Source: Phlebotomus papatasi
Taxonomy: Eukaryota > Arthropoda > Insecta > Diptera > Psychodidae
Length of the DNA stretch: 64,000 nt
Direction: 5' to 3'
Assembly: GCF_024763615.1 (NCBI RefSeq)
Contig: NC_077223.1
Span: forward strand, 60,326,627-60,390,626
This document shows positions 1 to 10,363 of this stretch, piece after piece. Within the stretch, counting starts at the first letter, position 1. Each line of letters starts with the position of its first letter. Below the pieces are notes generated by a model that saw only the letters and a program-made list of their open reading frames with translations, was not told where the DNA came from and searched no databases. Both the position numbers and the translations under genes were made by a program.

Positions 1-248
1 TCCTCATTTGCACAACGACGAATGAATGAGTGATGCAAATTCTTTAAGTTTTAAGGAGTTGCATTATTTGCATTGTATATTATGGAACTTATAAGAATTC
101 TTAAAGAATTTCAGAGAAAAAAAGACAGCAAATATTTTCAAGTATAATTTAGATACAAATTAGAGTTTTTTATACTTAAATTCTTATATCAATATTTCGC
201 TTCGAATTCCGATAGGATTATTTAAAAACTTCTTAAAATGTTTAGCAA
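1..248. other. AT-rich non-coding DNA
   Basis: I see no open frame with coding character and no repeat here. It is probably intronic to the FAIM gene, whose last exon is further right. Confidence 0.4.
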
Positions 249-497
249 TAGGGGAAAGTGGGGCACCTTAGAAGTGGAGTAGCTTGAAATTGGGATTTTC
301 GCTTATTTTTAAATGGAACTGAGTCTTATCGCTTATCATGATGTAATTTAGCTTAGCAAATAGTTTGTGAAACAAAATTATATCACAATAAGGTCTAGTT
401 TAATTTAAAAATAGGTGTGATTAAGAATCACACGTAATTGGAGACAAAAAACAAATTTCAAAGTTTCCTCGATTCAAATGTGCCCCACTTCCCCCTA
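249..497. mobile_element. MITE, TAGGGGAAAGTGGGGCA family
   Basis: The ends are inverted: the left end reads TAGGGGAAAGTGGGGCAC and the right end reads GTGCCCCACTTCCCCCTA. The outer TA at each end fits a TA target duplication. The inside is also loosely palindromic: ATTTTTAAATGGAACT near the left is answered by AGTTTAATTTAAAAAT near the right. There is no coding capacity. Related copies are at 3111-3245, 38192-38415, 44447-44668, 47033-47252 and 63932-64000. Confidence 0.75.
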
Positions 498-1325
498 CTT
501 TTATATTAGTCAGAAAATGTTAAGCCTCGTTTGTAATGTGTCAGGAACTGACTCACTACAAGTTTTCGTATGTTATAGCTGGGCCTTAGGGCTTTTGATC
601 AATATCAAACTTAAGATCCCCTAACCCCCCTGACCCGAGCTATAAGGGTCCAAAAATATTTCTTAAAATGGCCATAACTCCGACTCTAATTTCCAGAATT
701 TAAAAGGCGGGGGCATTTTGCAAAGCTCTCATGAAATGCACTTCCATTTAGACATCTGAAGTTAGTAAAGCCACTGCTACGGGCGATATTATTAAAATTA
801 TTAAAAAGGAAAATTTTCAATTTTCTAAGTTAAATAACACAAAATCTCTATTGTGTATCGGGCTCAAATTTTAGTATGTTGTACATATCGCATATTATAC
901 CTATCAAACAAAAAAAACTTAAGGCGTTGAGTAACCCCTTACCCGAGCTATAAAGGGTCAAAGTTCGAATATTGACCGGCCTATAATTTCCTATTCTAAT
1001 TAACATTTTGAACTAAATTTTGGATTTTTGTTTCGTTTCGATGAGCACTTTCAGATGGAAGTTTAAAAAGTTACCACAGATGGCACTGCGATAGTGTCAA
1101 AATTCAAAGTCATTTTTCTGAAAAACGTCATTGAGCAAGTTAATCAAATTTTAGAGTGTTATAGTCTAGGCTATGAAGTTTCCAAAAAGTGGCCTGGGTT
1201 CGCTGTGCTTAAAATAAAATCGGAGATATGAGGGGTCAAAGTTCACGAAATTCAAAATGCCATATCTCCGGTTCTATTTGACCAATTTTGACGAAAGAGG
1301 GCACAAATTAAAGGGCATTGAATAA
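498..1325. other. Non-coding stretch with an internal direct repeat
   Basis: No coding frame is visible. A phrase close to CCCGAGCTATAAGGGTC occurs near 635-651 and again near 941-960. Phrases like CATATCTCCG and GGTCAAAGTTC recur nearby, so this is probably decayed repetitive DNA. I do not recognise the family. Confidence 0.4.
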
Positions 1326-2390
1326 ACGAGCAGTAAAAAGTCAAATTTGGTCAGCAAAAAATTCGAAATGATCAGTAAAAAATAAAAAAATGACCAGTAA
1401 AAAATAAAAAAAGGGCAGCAAAAAGTTTAAAAAGATCAGTAAAAAATTAAAAAAGAGCAGTACTTTATTAAAAGCGGTCAGTAAAAAATTAAAAGTGGTA
1501 AGCAAAAAATTAAACATGATCAGTAAAAAGTAAAAAGTGATCAGTGAAAATAAAACATGATCAGTAAAAAGTTAAAGATGATCCGTAAAAAACAAAAAGT
1601 GGTCAGTAAAAAATAAAAAGTGGTCAGTAAAAAATTTAAAATGAGCAGTAAAAATATTAAAAAAAAAAACAGCACAAAATTAAAAATGAGCAGTAAAAAA
1701 TAAAAAGTGGTCAGCAAAAAATTTATAACGAGCACTAGAAATATTCGAGATGGTCAGTAAAAAGTTAAAAAATGATCAGCAAAGAATTAAAAATGAGCAG
1801 TAAAAAATAAAAAATGGTCAGTTTTTTACTGGCCACAATTAATTTTTTATTGTTCACTTTCAATTTCTTACTGACCGTTTTTAATTTTTTATTGACCAAT
1901 TTTTATTTTTTACTGCTCGTTTTTAATTTTTTACTGATCGATTTTTATTTTTTACTGACCACTTTTGATTTTTTACTGACCTCTTTTAATTTTTTGCTGA
2001 CCAATTTTTATTTTTTACTGCTCCTTAATTTTTTGCTGACCACTTTTTACTTTTTACTGCTGATTTTTAATTTTTTACTGCTTTTTTAATATTTTTTGGT
2101 GCTCATTTTTAATTTTTTGCTCATCAACTCGAATATTTTTACTGCTAATTTTTAATGTTTTACTATCCATATATTCTTTTTACTGACCATTTTTAATTTT
2201 TAGCTGATTAATTTTTAATTTTTTACTGATCAACTCGAATATATCTACTGATCAATTTGAAGTTTTTACTGACCAAATTTAACTTTTTACTGACAAATTT
2301 GAAAATTTTTGCTGATTATTTCGAATTATTTGCTGATCAAATTTGATTTTCTGCTGACCACTTTTGACTTTTTACTGACCATTTGGTTTT
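1326..2390. repeat. Strand-switching minisatellite, about 21-bp unit
   Basis: From 1326 to about 1820 a degenerate unit close to GGTCAGTAAAAAATAAAAAGT repeats head to tail. From about 1825 to 2390 the reverse complement repeats (TTTTTACTGACC). The two halves form one long imperfect inverted repeat with almost no loop. The word CAAATTAAAG occurs on both sides, at 1304-1313 and 2394-2403, and could be a target-site duplication or chance. Open frames here encode only low-complexity FLL repeats and are not genes. The design resembles Foldback-type elements, whose inverted repeats are built of short tandem units. Confidence 0.85.
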
Positions 2391-2402
2391 TGCCAAATTA
2401 AA

Positions 2403-3110
2403 GCAGTATATACATATAATACCTCGATTTTTTTTCATTTTTAAATGTGTTTTAGAGATTACTCAGGCGAAATCTTATTCTTATACGAAAATCCCGTTGA
2501 ATCATTCTTAATAACGGTTTTTCAAGGTCAAAGATTAAAAAGGCTCTAGAGAACATCTCTCTCAACCGAGTAGTATCATGTTTGAGCTCGTTGGAAAGGT
2601 CTTGGAATTTTCAATAAAACTAAACTGTTTATTAGTCGAGTACAACAAATCCAAGTAATGTGTTAGGTTTTTGTGTCGATGGTATCTCTTCAATTTTGTT
2701 TAATATATAGTAGCGAGTGTGTTGAATACTATGAAGATATGATTTTAGGTGTTCATTTTGTTAAACGTCTTAAGTTTTATTTTTGACCACTTTATATATC
2801 AAGATCTGCAAAATAGGTCTCATGACCTAAGACCTTGGTAAAGTAGCTTAAGGAAGGGAGGGGCGGGGGAAACAAAAAAAACTACACTAGTTATAATAGA
2901 CATAATAGAAAGGAATAATAGTGCATATAACATTTAGGATTTTACAATATTAGCAAATAATGAACCGATGCATAACCGATAAGTAATTTTAATCAGAAAA
3001 TCAATTATATTACTCCTAAGCTATTTTGCGCGATCTTTTGAGTAATTTTTGAATCGGTTATAAATAAGTAAATGGTAAATGATGAGAAAGTATTGAGGTA
3101 TAGCATCTAA
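2403..3110. repeat. Dispersed non-coding repeat, copy 1
   Basis: The part at 2430-2640 closely matches 25990-26185: both contain a TTTTAGAGATT phrase, then GGTCAAAGATTAAAAA, then AGTATCATGTTTGAG, then GGAAAGGTCTTGGAATTT. A second part at 2950-3090 (CTATTTTG..CGATCTTTTGAGTAAT) matches 26230-26310. More decayed relatives are near 23900-24050, 37975-38160, 41245-41880, 47640-47740 and 48140-48250. No protein is encoded. The family is unknown to me. Confidence 0.6.
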
Positions 3111-3245
3111 GTCACGAAACTGGACCTTACTAGAATATAATTTAGCTCCACAGACCGTGAAGCTAAAATACATCACGATAAGACTCAATTCCATTTAAAA
3201 ATAGGTGAGAAAGCCCAATTTCAAGGCTGCTCCACTACCCCCTAA
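3111..3245. mobile_element. Truncated MITE, TAGGGG family
   Basis: The right part of a TAGGGG-family element is present: a run close to AAAAATAGGTGAGAAAGCCC, then CTGCTCCACTACCCCCTA. The opposite TAGGGGAAAG terminus is missing or badly decayed. Confidence 0.5.
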
Positions 3246-4024
3246 CCCTAAAATTCAATTCAAAATTAAATTTTCACGTATTTCGAATTGCAAGCACCCC
3301 GAGTTGCATGCATTTCGATATTGCTTGTAAAGAATCTCATCTACCATAAGCTTATTTGGGCTTATCGCTGGATTTTTTAGCCTCCTCCATATTACCTGTT
3401 AACCTGTTAGTTGTTTTCTAAACAGGAGTAAAGCTAATTTATACTAATATTTAATTAATAAAAGAACAAGAAAATTATTTCAAATCCTTACACGATAATT
3501 AATGATATAACAATCCCAACAATCTCTTAAATTCTGAAATTATTTTATTTTAAAGGTATTCGCGGAAACATTTTAAAACGTTATTTAATTAATGCTCAAC
3601 ATTTTGAAATAAGCTTTAAATAAACAAAGCGTCATTATCCCCATTAGCCTTTTAGGGTCCTATCACTATCCTATCCTAGGAATTTCACAATTTAATTTTA
3701 AATTCAATTGAGCTAATTGAGCATTAAAAGATTTCTAGAATTTGCTTGAAAATTCTCACAGCCAGGACACATTTTGCAAGAAATTTGCTCAATTTTAAAT
3801 AGTGCCATGGAATTTTTGATTGTGAATGACTCCGGAAAATCTGTGATAGTACTTAAAATGTCTTAAAAGTCACTTATTTGTTATTAAGAAGGATCCCTAA
3901 AGCCAGAAGAAAGGGTTGTAGGCAAGGGGACTCATGAAGAGACTTTCATACAGTCTTGTTGAAAATCTGTATTAAATTATCCCAACTGCGTTTTCTTGAC
4001 ACAACAATTTTCTTCGAATTTGGA
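3246..4024. other. AT-rich non-coding DNA
   Basis: No gene, recognised repeat or RNA is visible. It probably belongs to the FAIM intron. Confidence 0.35.
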
Positions 4025-4278
4025 CACTGAGAAAAAAAAGAGGGTGCGATTAACTTTTTTTCCTCATAATTTTAACACTTTTTACGTGTAAAAATATATT
4101 AACATTTTTTAATGTTAATTTTACACCTTTTTAAGGGTAAAATTAACATGAAAAAGGATAACTTTAACCCCTAATTCACATAAAAAGCATAATATTTACA
4201 CCAATTTCGGATCAATACTGCAGGGTAAAATTAACATTTCCGGAATGTTATTTTAACTTTTTCGGATTTCTCTCAGTA
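4025..4278. mobile_element. MITE, CACTGAGA family, copy 1
   Basis: The left end reads CACTGAGAAAAAAA and the right end reads TTTCTCTCAGTA. Inside are short palindromes such as TTAACATTTTTTAATGTTAA. A second copy of nearly the same length is at 45002-45257, with high identity along its whole length and clear TA flanks. No coding potential. Confidence 0.75.
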
Positions 4279-4806
4279 GAGGAACTCAGCAAATTACTCT
4301 CGATACTGAAGCTTCACTCGCGTACAAGTTTATCACTAATCACTTTACTTATCATATTTTTTTGGCCACAAATAAGAACTAATTACGAGTGAATAAATTT
4401 AATAAGAACAATTTGGTTCAAAAGGCTACTTGTTTAACTGCAATAAAATTGAAATGAATGAGCAATTTTAACATTTTAATTTGCTGAATTTAAATTTAAA
4501 TGAGCAACCACATTTATGCTATTTTAGCATGTTTAAAGATATTTTGGTAAGCCAAGTATTAGTTTATATCCAATATATAAGCGAAAATCTATCAATTCAA
4601 ATGATTTTTAATGCAAAAAAACAAGGAAGAATTCATTTAAAAATTAAATTGAATTTACAAATTGAAAAAATCCTATTGTGATAGCACGAGAGTGGGAAAT
4701 CACTCATTTTCACACTAAATATTTAACATAAATCACTAATCCTCCTTTGTTTGAGAATGAGAATGAAATGAGTTAATCCTATGGCATTTTACCTGATCTT
4801 CCGCAG
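4279..4806 (+). other. Probable last intron of FAIM
   Basis: AT-rich DNA ending in TTTTACCTGATCTTCCGCAG, a pyrimidine-rich run and AG that make a convincing splice acceptor for the coding exon starting at 4807. No upstream FAIM exon is recognisable in the window, so earlier exons should lie to the left. Confidence 0.5.
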
Positions 4807-5009
4807 AGAAAGACAGTCTCAACGTGTACCTGAACGGAAAACTTCGGGAAGAAGTAGGAGAATTTGTGGATGGCGGTGCAGATACCACATTCCAAGCTGA
4901 TGGCAACGTCTTCATCCTGCACAGCCGAAGCAGTGGCAACAAACGCACTGGTATCCTCCATTCAGTGACTGTGAATGGAGCCCAAGTGCCCGAAGTGGAT
5001 ATAAAGTAA
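4807..5009 (+). CDS. Faim: FAIM, last coding exon (Fas apoptotic inhibitory molecule)
   Basis: This exon encodes about 66 residues and ends at a TAA at 5007-5009. It enters with two bases of a split codon, then reads KDSLNVYLNGKL, EVGEFVDGGADT, FILHSRSSGNKRTGILH and VTVNGAQVPEVD. This follows the C-terminal part of FAIM1, where vertebrate proteins carry a comparable NGK, GEFVDDGT, SSGKRKEGIIH and NREIPEI series. FAIM is a small cytosolic beta-rich protein that protects vertebrate cells against death-receptor killing and protein aggregation. Its insect role is less clear. The exon stands out from its AT-rich surroundings by composition and clean codon phase. An open frame on the opposite strand is a shadow. 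Earlier exons lie outside the window. I am confident of the family from recalled similarity, not a search. Confidence 0.88.
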
Positions 5010-6852
5010 AAGGAAATTAACAAAAATCAAACGAAAGGGTTGACTACCCCTTAGCCAAGACACCCTCAATGGAGACGCCGGGTGGGCAAGTAGTAGAGAG
5101 AAAAACGATATTTCAAATTGTATGTTCATTTTAATTAATTTTCATGCTATTTTTCTTCAATATTGTTATCATTAATATTTGCAATACAAACCATTTGATT
5201 AATTCATCATCGTAATCATAGTTGATTGTTTTTTAAAGCAATAATTAAAATTGAATACGAGAAAGAAAATATAATGAACAAAGATCTCAACATTTTTCTT
5301 TAAAAATAAAAAAAAGAATTCTCCTTCCAAATTTTCTTGTAATTATTTATATTTAATTGAAAATATTTCTGCTTGAGAAGTAAATTGATTTTTAATTAGG
5401 AAGGATACAGTAAATTCATTGATATTTTATATTTTCTTCAAATAATTAACAGTTTTTTTATAAGACTCTTTTTTTTTGTTTAAATAGTGGTAGGAGTGAA
5501 ATTTTTCATCAATAATCTTTGTCAATAAATAGCTATTTTTATATTGGGTATCAATGAATTGATAGAGGAAAAAAGATTGTGAATTTTCAAATGTGACTTC
5601 AATACATTTTTCTTCTTCATTTTGACTCTAAAAACATACTTCATAGAAATTCATCTTGTTTTTTTTTTCTTTTTACAATATTTAACATCCTTCAAAAGAG
5701 TTTTTAAATATTCGTTTCAAAGAAAAGCTCAAAAAAAATGTAAAAGAAAACATAATTATTGTATAAATCTTTGTAATAAAGAAAATTTAAAGAAATACTT
5801 TGTTTTCTTCCTAAAAAACTTAAGAGGAAAACTGCTCTATAATAAACTAAGATCTTAAAAAGGCGATCTAGAAAACCTATTATTAGAATAATTTTTTAAA
5901 AAAGAAAAATAGAAATACTTCGCAAAAATACTTGAAACACAATTGAAATATAAAAGGGAATGTTTCATGTTTCACGTTTTGAATCATGAAAAATGAGAGA
6001 AAAAATGCATTATGCAAAAGATTAATCTAGAAAAAAAACCACTATAACTCGATTTCAGAGAAATAACGTTCTCAGCAACAATTTAATAGAATGAAAGATT
6101 AATTTTCAACGAAACGGAAACGTGTGACAATTTCTTTATAATTTCCCTAAACATTCTTTCGCATTTTTTTTTCTTCAATATTTTTTCTCATTTCGATTGA
6201 CACTAAAATTCTCGTGTGTGACGCATAAATTTGACAAACAGACAATTCTTTTGTTTATATAATTCAATTATCTTGAGCATCATTTAGTAAAATTTTCTCC
6301 TAAAATTTTTATTTCTTCATTTTATCTTCAATAATTTTTCACACTATCGACTAAATATTTCATTTATTTTGTTAATTCACTTGTTTCCACTTTTTTATAT
6401 TCTGCAAATTCTTTAACTTGGCCTAAAGAGTGTTTTACAATGTGAGGTTATGTTAGTCTTAACCTATAAAATTTAATACCAGATTAAAAATTTAGTGCAG
6501 TGGCAAAAATTTTATCTTTTTTTCGATTTTAGCAATGTCGTCGTCTAATTAAATATTTAAACACATTGAATACTTTATCTCTATCGCGTTTCCTGATCAG
6601 CTCGAACTGAATTAAAAGCTCCGGTTTTTTTTTCAAGTTTTATAGTCCTTTTATTTTATTAAAAGATATTAAGATTCCAACCTGCAATTTTTCATCTTAC
6701 TTCTGGAAACAGAGAAGGAGTACCATTAACTTTTTGATCGAAACAATACTAGAAGATCTGTTCTTTTTTCTATAATTTCTGTAATTGTTAATATAGTTTC
6801 CAATAACTATTCATGAATAACCCTATTCATATTTTTTATAAGAAAAAGGGGC
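5010..6852 (+). other. FAIM 3' UTR and AT-rich spacer
   Basis: No coding exon is visible. AATAAA occurs at 5524-5529 and 5775-5780 and could serve as the FAIM polyadenylation signal. The rest is low-complexity A/T-rich DNA with many poly-T and poly-A runs. Confidence 0.4.
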
Positions 6853-7513
6853 GAAGTAAAAAATGCCAGCCCACTAAAATAGGCCACGCCCACTTACAAT
6901 GAACTATGAAGAAATAAGAAAAATAGGCTAAAAATAGGTAAGTATCAAAAGAAAGATTGTTATTTTTTCATTTGTGAGAAATAAACTTAAAGGAAGTAAT
7001 ACGCAAATGGAAGGTTTAGTGTAGCCACGCCCATTTGAAGACAAGGCTTATTTCATAGAATGTTGCTTTACTGAATATCTCACTTTAAATCTGCTTATCC
7101 GTAAAATTTAAGAAACAATATATGGCTGAAGGAAAAATAAGACAGAAATCGAAAATAAATCATAATACTCTTCATAAGTGATATGAAAAGACCATGACTT
7201 AATTTGACAAAGCAAGATCTACATTTGCAAATTGAAAATGGCCTTTCTTTTAATGAAGTATGGACTAATGGAGTGTATTAAGTGGTAAACGGAAAACACC
7301 TGTCGTGTCTCCTTCAATTTTTATTTATAACATTTAGCTTAAATAGTTTAAAATAAAAATTGAAAGAGACAAATTAGGTACTTACCGTTAACGTCTTGAC
7401 TTTCTCTTAGAAATGCCAGAATTAATATTGAAAAAAAATAATATATCCTTTTCCCCATCCGTATTTATTGATGTAGGCGTGGCCTAAAATTATTCATGGA
7501 CAAAGTTTACTTC
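6853..7513. mobile_element. Degenerate terminal-inverted-repeat element
   Basis: The left side begins GAAGTAAA and then carries AAATAGGCCACGCCCAC. The right side carries the inverse, GTAGGCGTGGCCTAAAAT, and ends TTTACTTC. The matching order and spacing suggest an old element of about 660 bp. It has no open frame of note. A lone GTAGCCACGCCCAT phrase lies inside, near 7022. Confidence 0.5.
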
Positions 7514-8778
7514 AAGAGTTGAAAAGTGGAAGAAATCCGAACGATCCGATAACGATATATCTTTAAAAAAATGAGAAGTTCGATTACAATCTTACTATTT
7601 TGAAGTTATACCTACCGGAATGTGTTTTCTGTACCCTAAACTGATGAAATACCAATCCTAACGAATATTTTTTTATGTGGTTTTTAATCAACTGTGAAAA
7701 GCTTAACGAAATTATTGATTAATTTATCGAAAATTCTTTAAAAAATAATTTTGGACTTCTTATAGGTTAGATCTAACATAACCACACTTCCAAAGCAGTC
7801 ATCTTGCCAAGTAGAAGAATCAGGCTCTATATTTTTTTTTGTTTCTGGAATGTTCAAAAATGTTTGGAACTGTTTTTTTTTTTTACGTTAAAAGTTTTTA
7901 TATATCATTTGTGTGTGCAAAAATTAAGTAAATATTTTTCAAATATTTATCATTTAAGTGCCTAGAATGTTAGTTATTTAGCTATTTACAAACTGTCATC
8001 ACTTTTTTTTTGCGATGTTTTTGCCCTTTCAGTGCCTTTTTCTTCACTATTATCTCCTTTTTGTTTCTTTAAACATTATTTACAAGACGTGTTTCGTTGA
8101 TTTTCTTCATTCTTCTCACTCTCCATCAATTTGATTTTTATGTCTTGTTTGTAATTTTGTATTATTCTCAGTTCAATTTTATATCTTAAATAATTTTTTT
8201 TCTTGCAATATTCAACTACATTTCTGCTTTTAAGTTGTATAATTAGTTTTTTTTTCAATGTTGTTTTATTTTAGAAGTGTGTTTTCTTTATTTTTTGTTT
8301 TTCATTTTCATATGACAAAATAATCTTGCTAATTTTTAAGTTTATTTTTTTCTCAATACTCTTTTTAAACTATGCTCTGTCTTGTTAATTTCTTTTTAAA
8401 TAAAATATACCAAAAAATATCTTTGCTTTTTTTTAATACTTGTGTTGGTTTTCTTTTATTAATTCACTTCATTTTATTGATTAACTTCTTTTAATACTGC
8501 AAATTCTTTTAAGTGTAACATCATAAAACACAGAAAAAATGGAGAATAGTGTTTCTCGCGTGTTTCATTTTAAATTGCAAAACATAAAATCAATGTTTCG
8601 TGATTTTTGTATGAGTGTAGCGTATCTCTTTATCGACATATTTCAATTGCTAACTTGTAAATATTTCGTCAAATATGTTAAATATTGATTTTTTTTTGTT
8701 GCAAAAAGGAAAATATATAGATTCGCAAAGACGTGTTTACTTCATTCTTACTTTTTTTTCTTATATAAAAAGTCCGGC
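7514..8778. other. AT-rich non-coding DNA
   Basis: Extremely T-rich sequence with no coding frame on either strand that I trust. Part of it may be the 3' UTR of the minus-strand exon at 8779-8898. Confidence 0.35.
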
Positions 8779-8898
8779 TTAATTCAATGGAAGGCAAAAC
8801 ATGTGCTGAAGTAGACTCTTGGATGGTGGCGGAGGTAATTGAAGAATGCTGAGATCATCCACAACGGAATCGTAGTCGCTGGAGTCATCTCCATATAG
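8779..8898 (-). CDS. Terminal coding exon of an unidentified gene
   Basis: On the minus strand a splice acceptor (AACATTTTAG) is followed by 39 codons and a TAA stop. The peptide begins LYGDDSSDYDSVVDDLS and continues through LQLPPPPSKSLL to a hydrophobic HMFCLPLN end. The acidic, serine-rich and proline-rich character, the balanced codons and the contrast with the T-rich flanks suggest a real C-terminal tail. I do not recognise the protein. A second frame is also open across the same exon, so the frame is not certain. Upstream exons would lie at higher coordinates, perhaps beyond the palindrome. The exon begins in phase 0, the same phase in which aPKC exon 31634-32001 ends, but the peptide has no kinase-tail features. 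Confidence 0.5.
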   Translation of the reverse strand, partial: LYGDDSSDYDSVVDDLSILQLPPPPSKSLLQHMFCLPLN

Positions 8899-8956
8899 CT
8901 AAAATGTTGCTTCTTGTCAATTTCTCAAAACATTTCTCGATCTTAACACTTTTTCT

Positions 8957-8960
<4 letters not shown>

Positions 8961-8990
<30 letters not shown>
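8961..8990. repeat. (CT)15 microsatellite
   Basis: An uninterrupted CT dinucleotide run. It lies between two possible coding islands and may contribute to a polypyrimidine tract for a plus-strand exon at 9047. Confidence 0.95.
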
Positions 8991-8996
<6 letters not shown>

Positions 8997-9046
8997 AACT
9001 ATATTTTTCTCTCATTTATCTTTGTTTTCTAATATTTGTTCTGTAG

Positions 9047-9171
9047 TCACGGGGATGTGTGAGAATTTCGACAGTCTCGATAATTGGCTTTTGAAGGAGC
9101 CATCCCAGGATTTATTTGACGAGTATTATTTAGTTTGTTTTTGTTATTGGGCAGTGTTTTGCATATGTTAG
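9047..9171 (+). CDS. Possible short coding exon, uncertain
   Basis: After a good acceptor-like run (TTGTTCTGTAG) the plus strand stays open from an ATG at 9055 to a TAG at 9169. It encodes MCENFDSLDNWLLKEPSQ, then DLFDEYYLV, then a hydrophobic end. The first 25 residues have coding-like codon choice. The minus strand is also open over 9015-9125 (…KSWDGSFKSQLSRLSKFSHI…) but has no acceptor AG on that strand. I cannot assign a family to either reading. It may be a conserved non-coding patch instead. Confidence 0.25.
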
Positions 9172-9514
9172 TTTTTTATTGGTAGTTGGTGATTGGTGGA
9201 TTAAGAAGATGGAAGATAAGGTGGAAGTGTAGTTGAAAAAAAAAGAAAGAAAAACGATATAAATTCACACATTTTGTACTGCGAATTATCAAGTGTCGTC
9301 TCACTTCATACTCTCATTTTTGACAGAGAATTTTGGAAAAATATATCTTTATGCTACAATTTGCAGTTTGCACTTTATCACTAGAAGCCTTCTATATTTC
9401 TTTGATATCTTTTCGAAATAGGACAACAATTTAATTATTTGAAATAATATAATCAAATAATAACCAGAGTCACCATTAGGGGAAAGTACCCATCTTTCGA
9501 ACAATCCCAAGCAT

Positions 9515-9542
9515 CGTAATGACTAAATATTTAGTCATTACG
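9515..9542. repeat. Perfect 28-bp palindrome
   Basis: CGTAATGACTAAAT is followed directly by its exact reverse complement. Just upstream, at 9478, is TAGGGGAAAGTACCC, which looks like the left end of a TAGGGG-family MITE. No matching right end is found nearby. Confidence 0.8.
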
Positions 9543-9737
9543 AGGGTGCCCAGTTTTTAAAATATTTTTCAGTATATATTGAATTTAAATATATATATAA
9601 ATATATTGTGACGAATTTTCCGAATTCACGATATATTCCATTAATATATTATTCTACAATGCGCCTTTATGTGCCTTCTACAGTAGACTCTCAGAGTTTA
9701 CTGTATAAGTAGTATACATCGAGCAAGTCGCTGTTTG

Positions 9738-9886
9738 TGACGTCACTATCGAGCAAGTCGCTGTGTTGTGACGTCACGATGAGTCATGCTCTGACGTCAC
9801 TATCGAGCAAGTCGCTGTAGTGTGACGTCACGTGTATGGTGACGTCACACCCTGGAGGCATGACGCAATATTTTGGGATGACGTCA
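9738..9886. promoter_or_regulatory. Cluster of TGACGTCA (CRE-like) sites, left arm end
   Basis: The perfect palindrome TGACGTCA occurs at 9738, 9769, 9792, 9823, 9840 and 9879, with one more at 10413. They alternate with CGAGCAAGTCGCTG, present three times. TGACGTCA is the known CREB/ATF half-site palindrome, but as a cluster at a repeat terminus it could equally be a transposase-binding array. The mirror copy is at 22767-22915. Confidence 0.6.
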
Positions 9887-9949
9887 TCCCGGAGGAGGGA
9901 GCGCCATCTGTGATTGCGAAATTGAAATATGGGCTGCCATTTTGAATGC

Positions 9950-10195
9950 CCATCCTCCATTTTGATTTTTGTCCGCCATTTTGAATTATGGTCCGACATT
10001 TTTAATTTCTGTCCGCCATTTTGAATGCCTATCCACCATTTTGATTTCTGTCCGCCATTTTGAATTACCATCCGCCATTTTTATTTTTATCCGCCATTTT
10101 TTTATTACCGACCGCTGCTCCTATTTTTGTCCGCCATTTTTAATTTGCGACCGCCATTTTTATTTTTGTCCGCCATTTTTATTACCGACCGCTGC
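9950..10195. repeat. 20-bp tandem array of CCGCCATTTT units, left arm
   Basis: About ten units close to GTCCGCCATTTTGAATTNCN repeat at 20-21 bp spacing. Each holds GCCAT within CCGCCATTTT, which matches the YY1/Pho core motif. Open frames over it are repeat artefacts. The mirror copy is at 22458-22703. Confidence 0.8.
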
Positions 10196-10282
10196 TCTTA
10201 TTTTCTATGCGCGCGCCCTCTGTTATTCCTATTATTAACCATTTCCGTAATTTTTTTTCGCGACGTGAAAATTTTTTGGCCG

Positions 10283-10363
10283 AGACCTGGGATTGAACCG
10301 ACAGATACTTAAAGTCTTAAAACCTAATGTGTACCACCGCTTAGACCACTCGGCCACGGCGGC
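10283..10363 (-). pseudogene. tRNA-like sequence (type II, Leu/Ser-like), left arm
   Basis: Read on the minus strand, a box A match TGGCCGAGTGG is followed about 50 bases later by a box B match GGTTCAATCCC, with a long variable part between. This is the Pol III promoter layout of a leucine or serine type tRNA. The acceptor and T stems do not pair well, so it is more likely a tRNA-derived remnant than a working tRNA. The mirror copy is at 22290-22370. Confidence 0.45.

Noticed and set aside
1541..2089. Open frames encoding runs of FLL and NF
   Set aside because: They are translations of the 21-bp minisatellite on both strands, with no other coding sign.
4736..5023. Minus-strand open frame across the FAIM exon
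   Set aside because: The plus strand matches FAIM and has a good splice acceptor. The antisense frame has no family likeness.
9784..10238. Open frames in the palindrome end (NGGQK and SVRHF repeats)
   Set aside because: They follow the 20-bp tandem repeat and change with its unit, so they are repeat artefacts.
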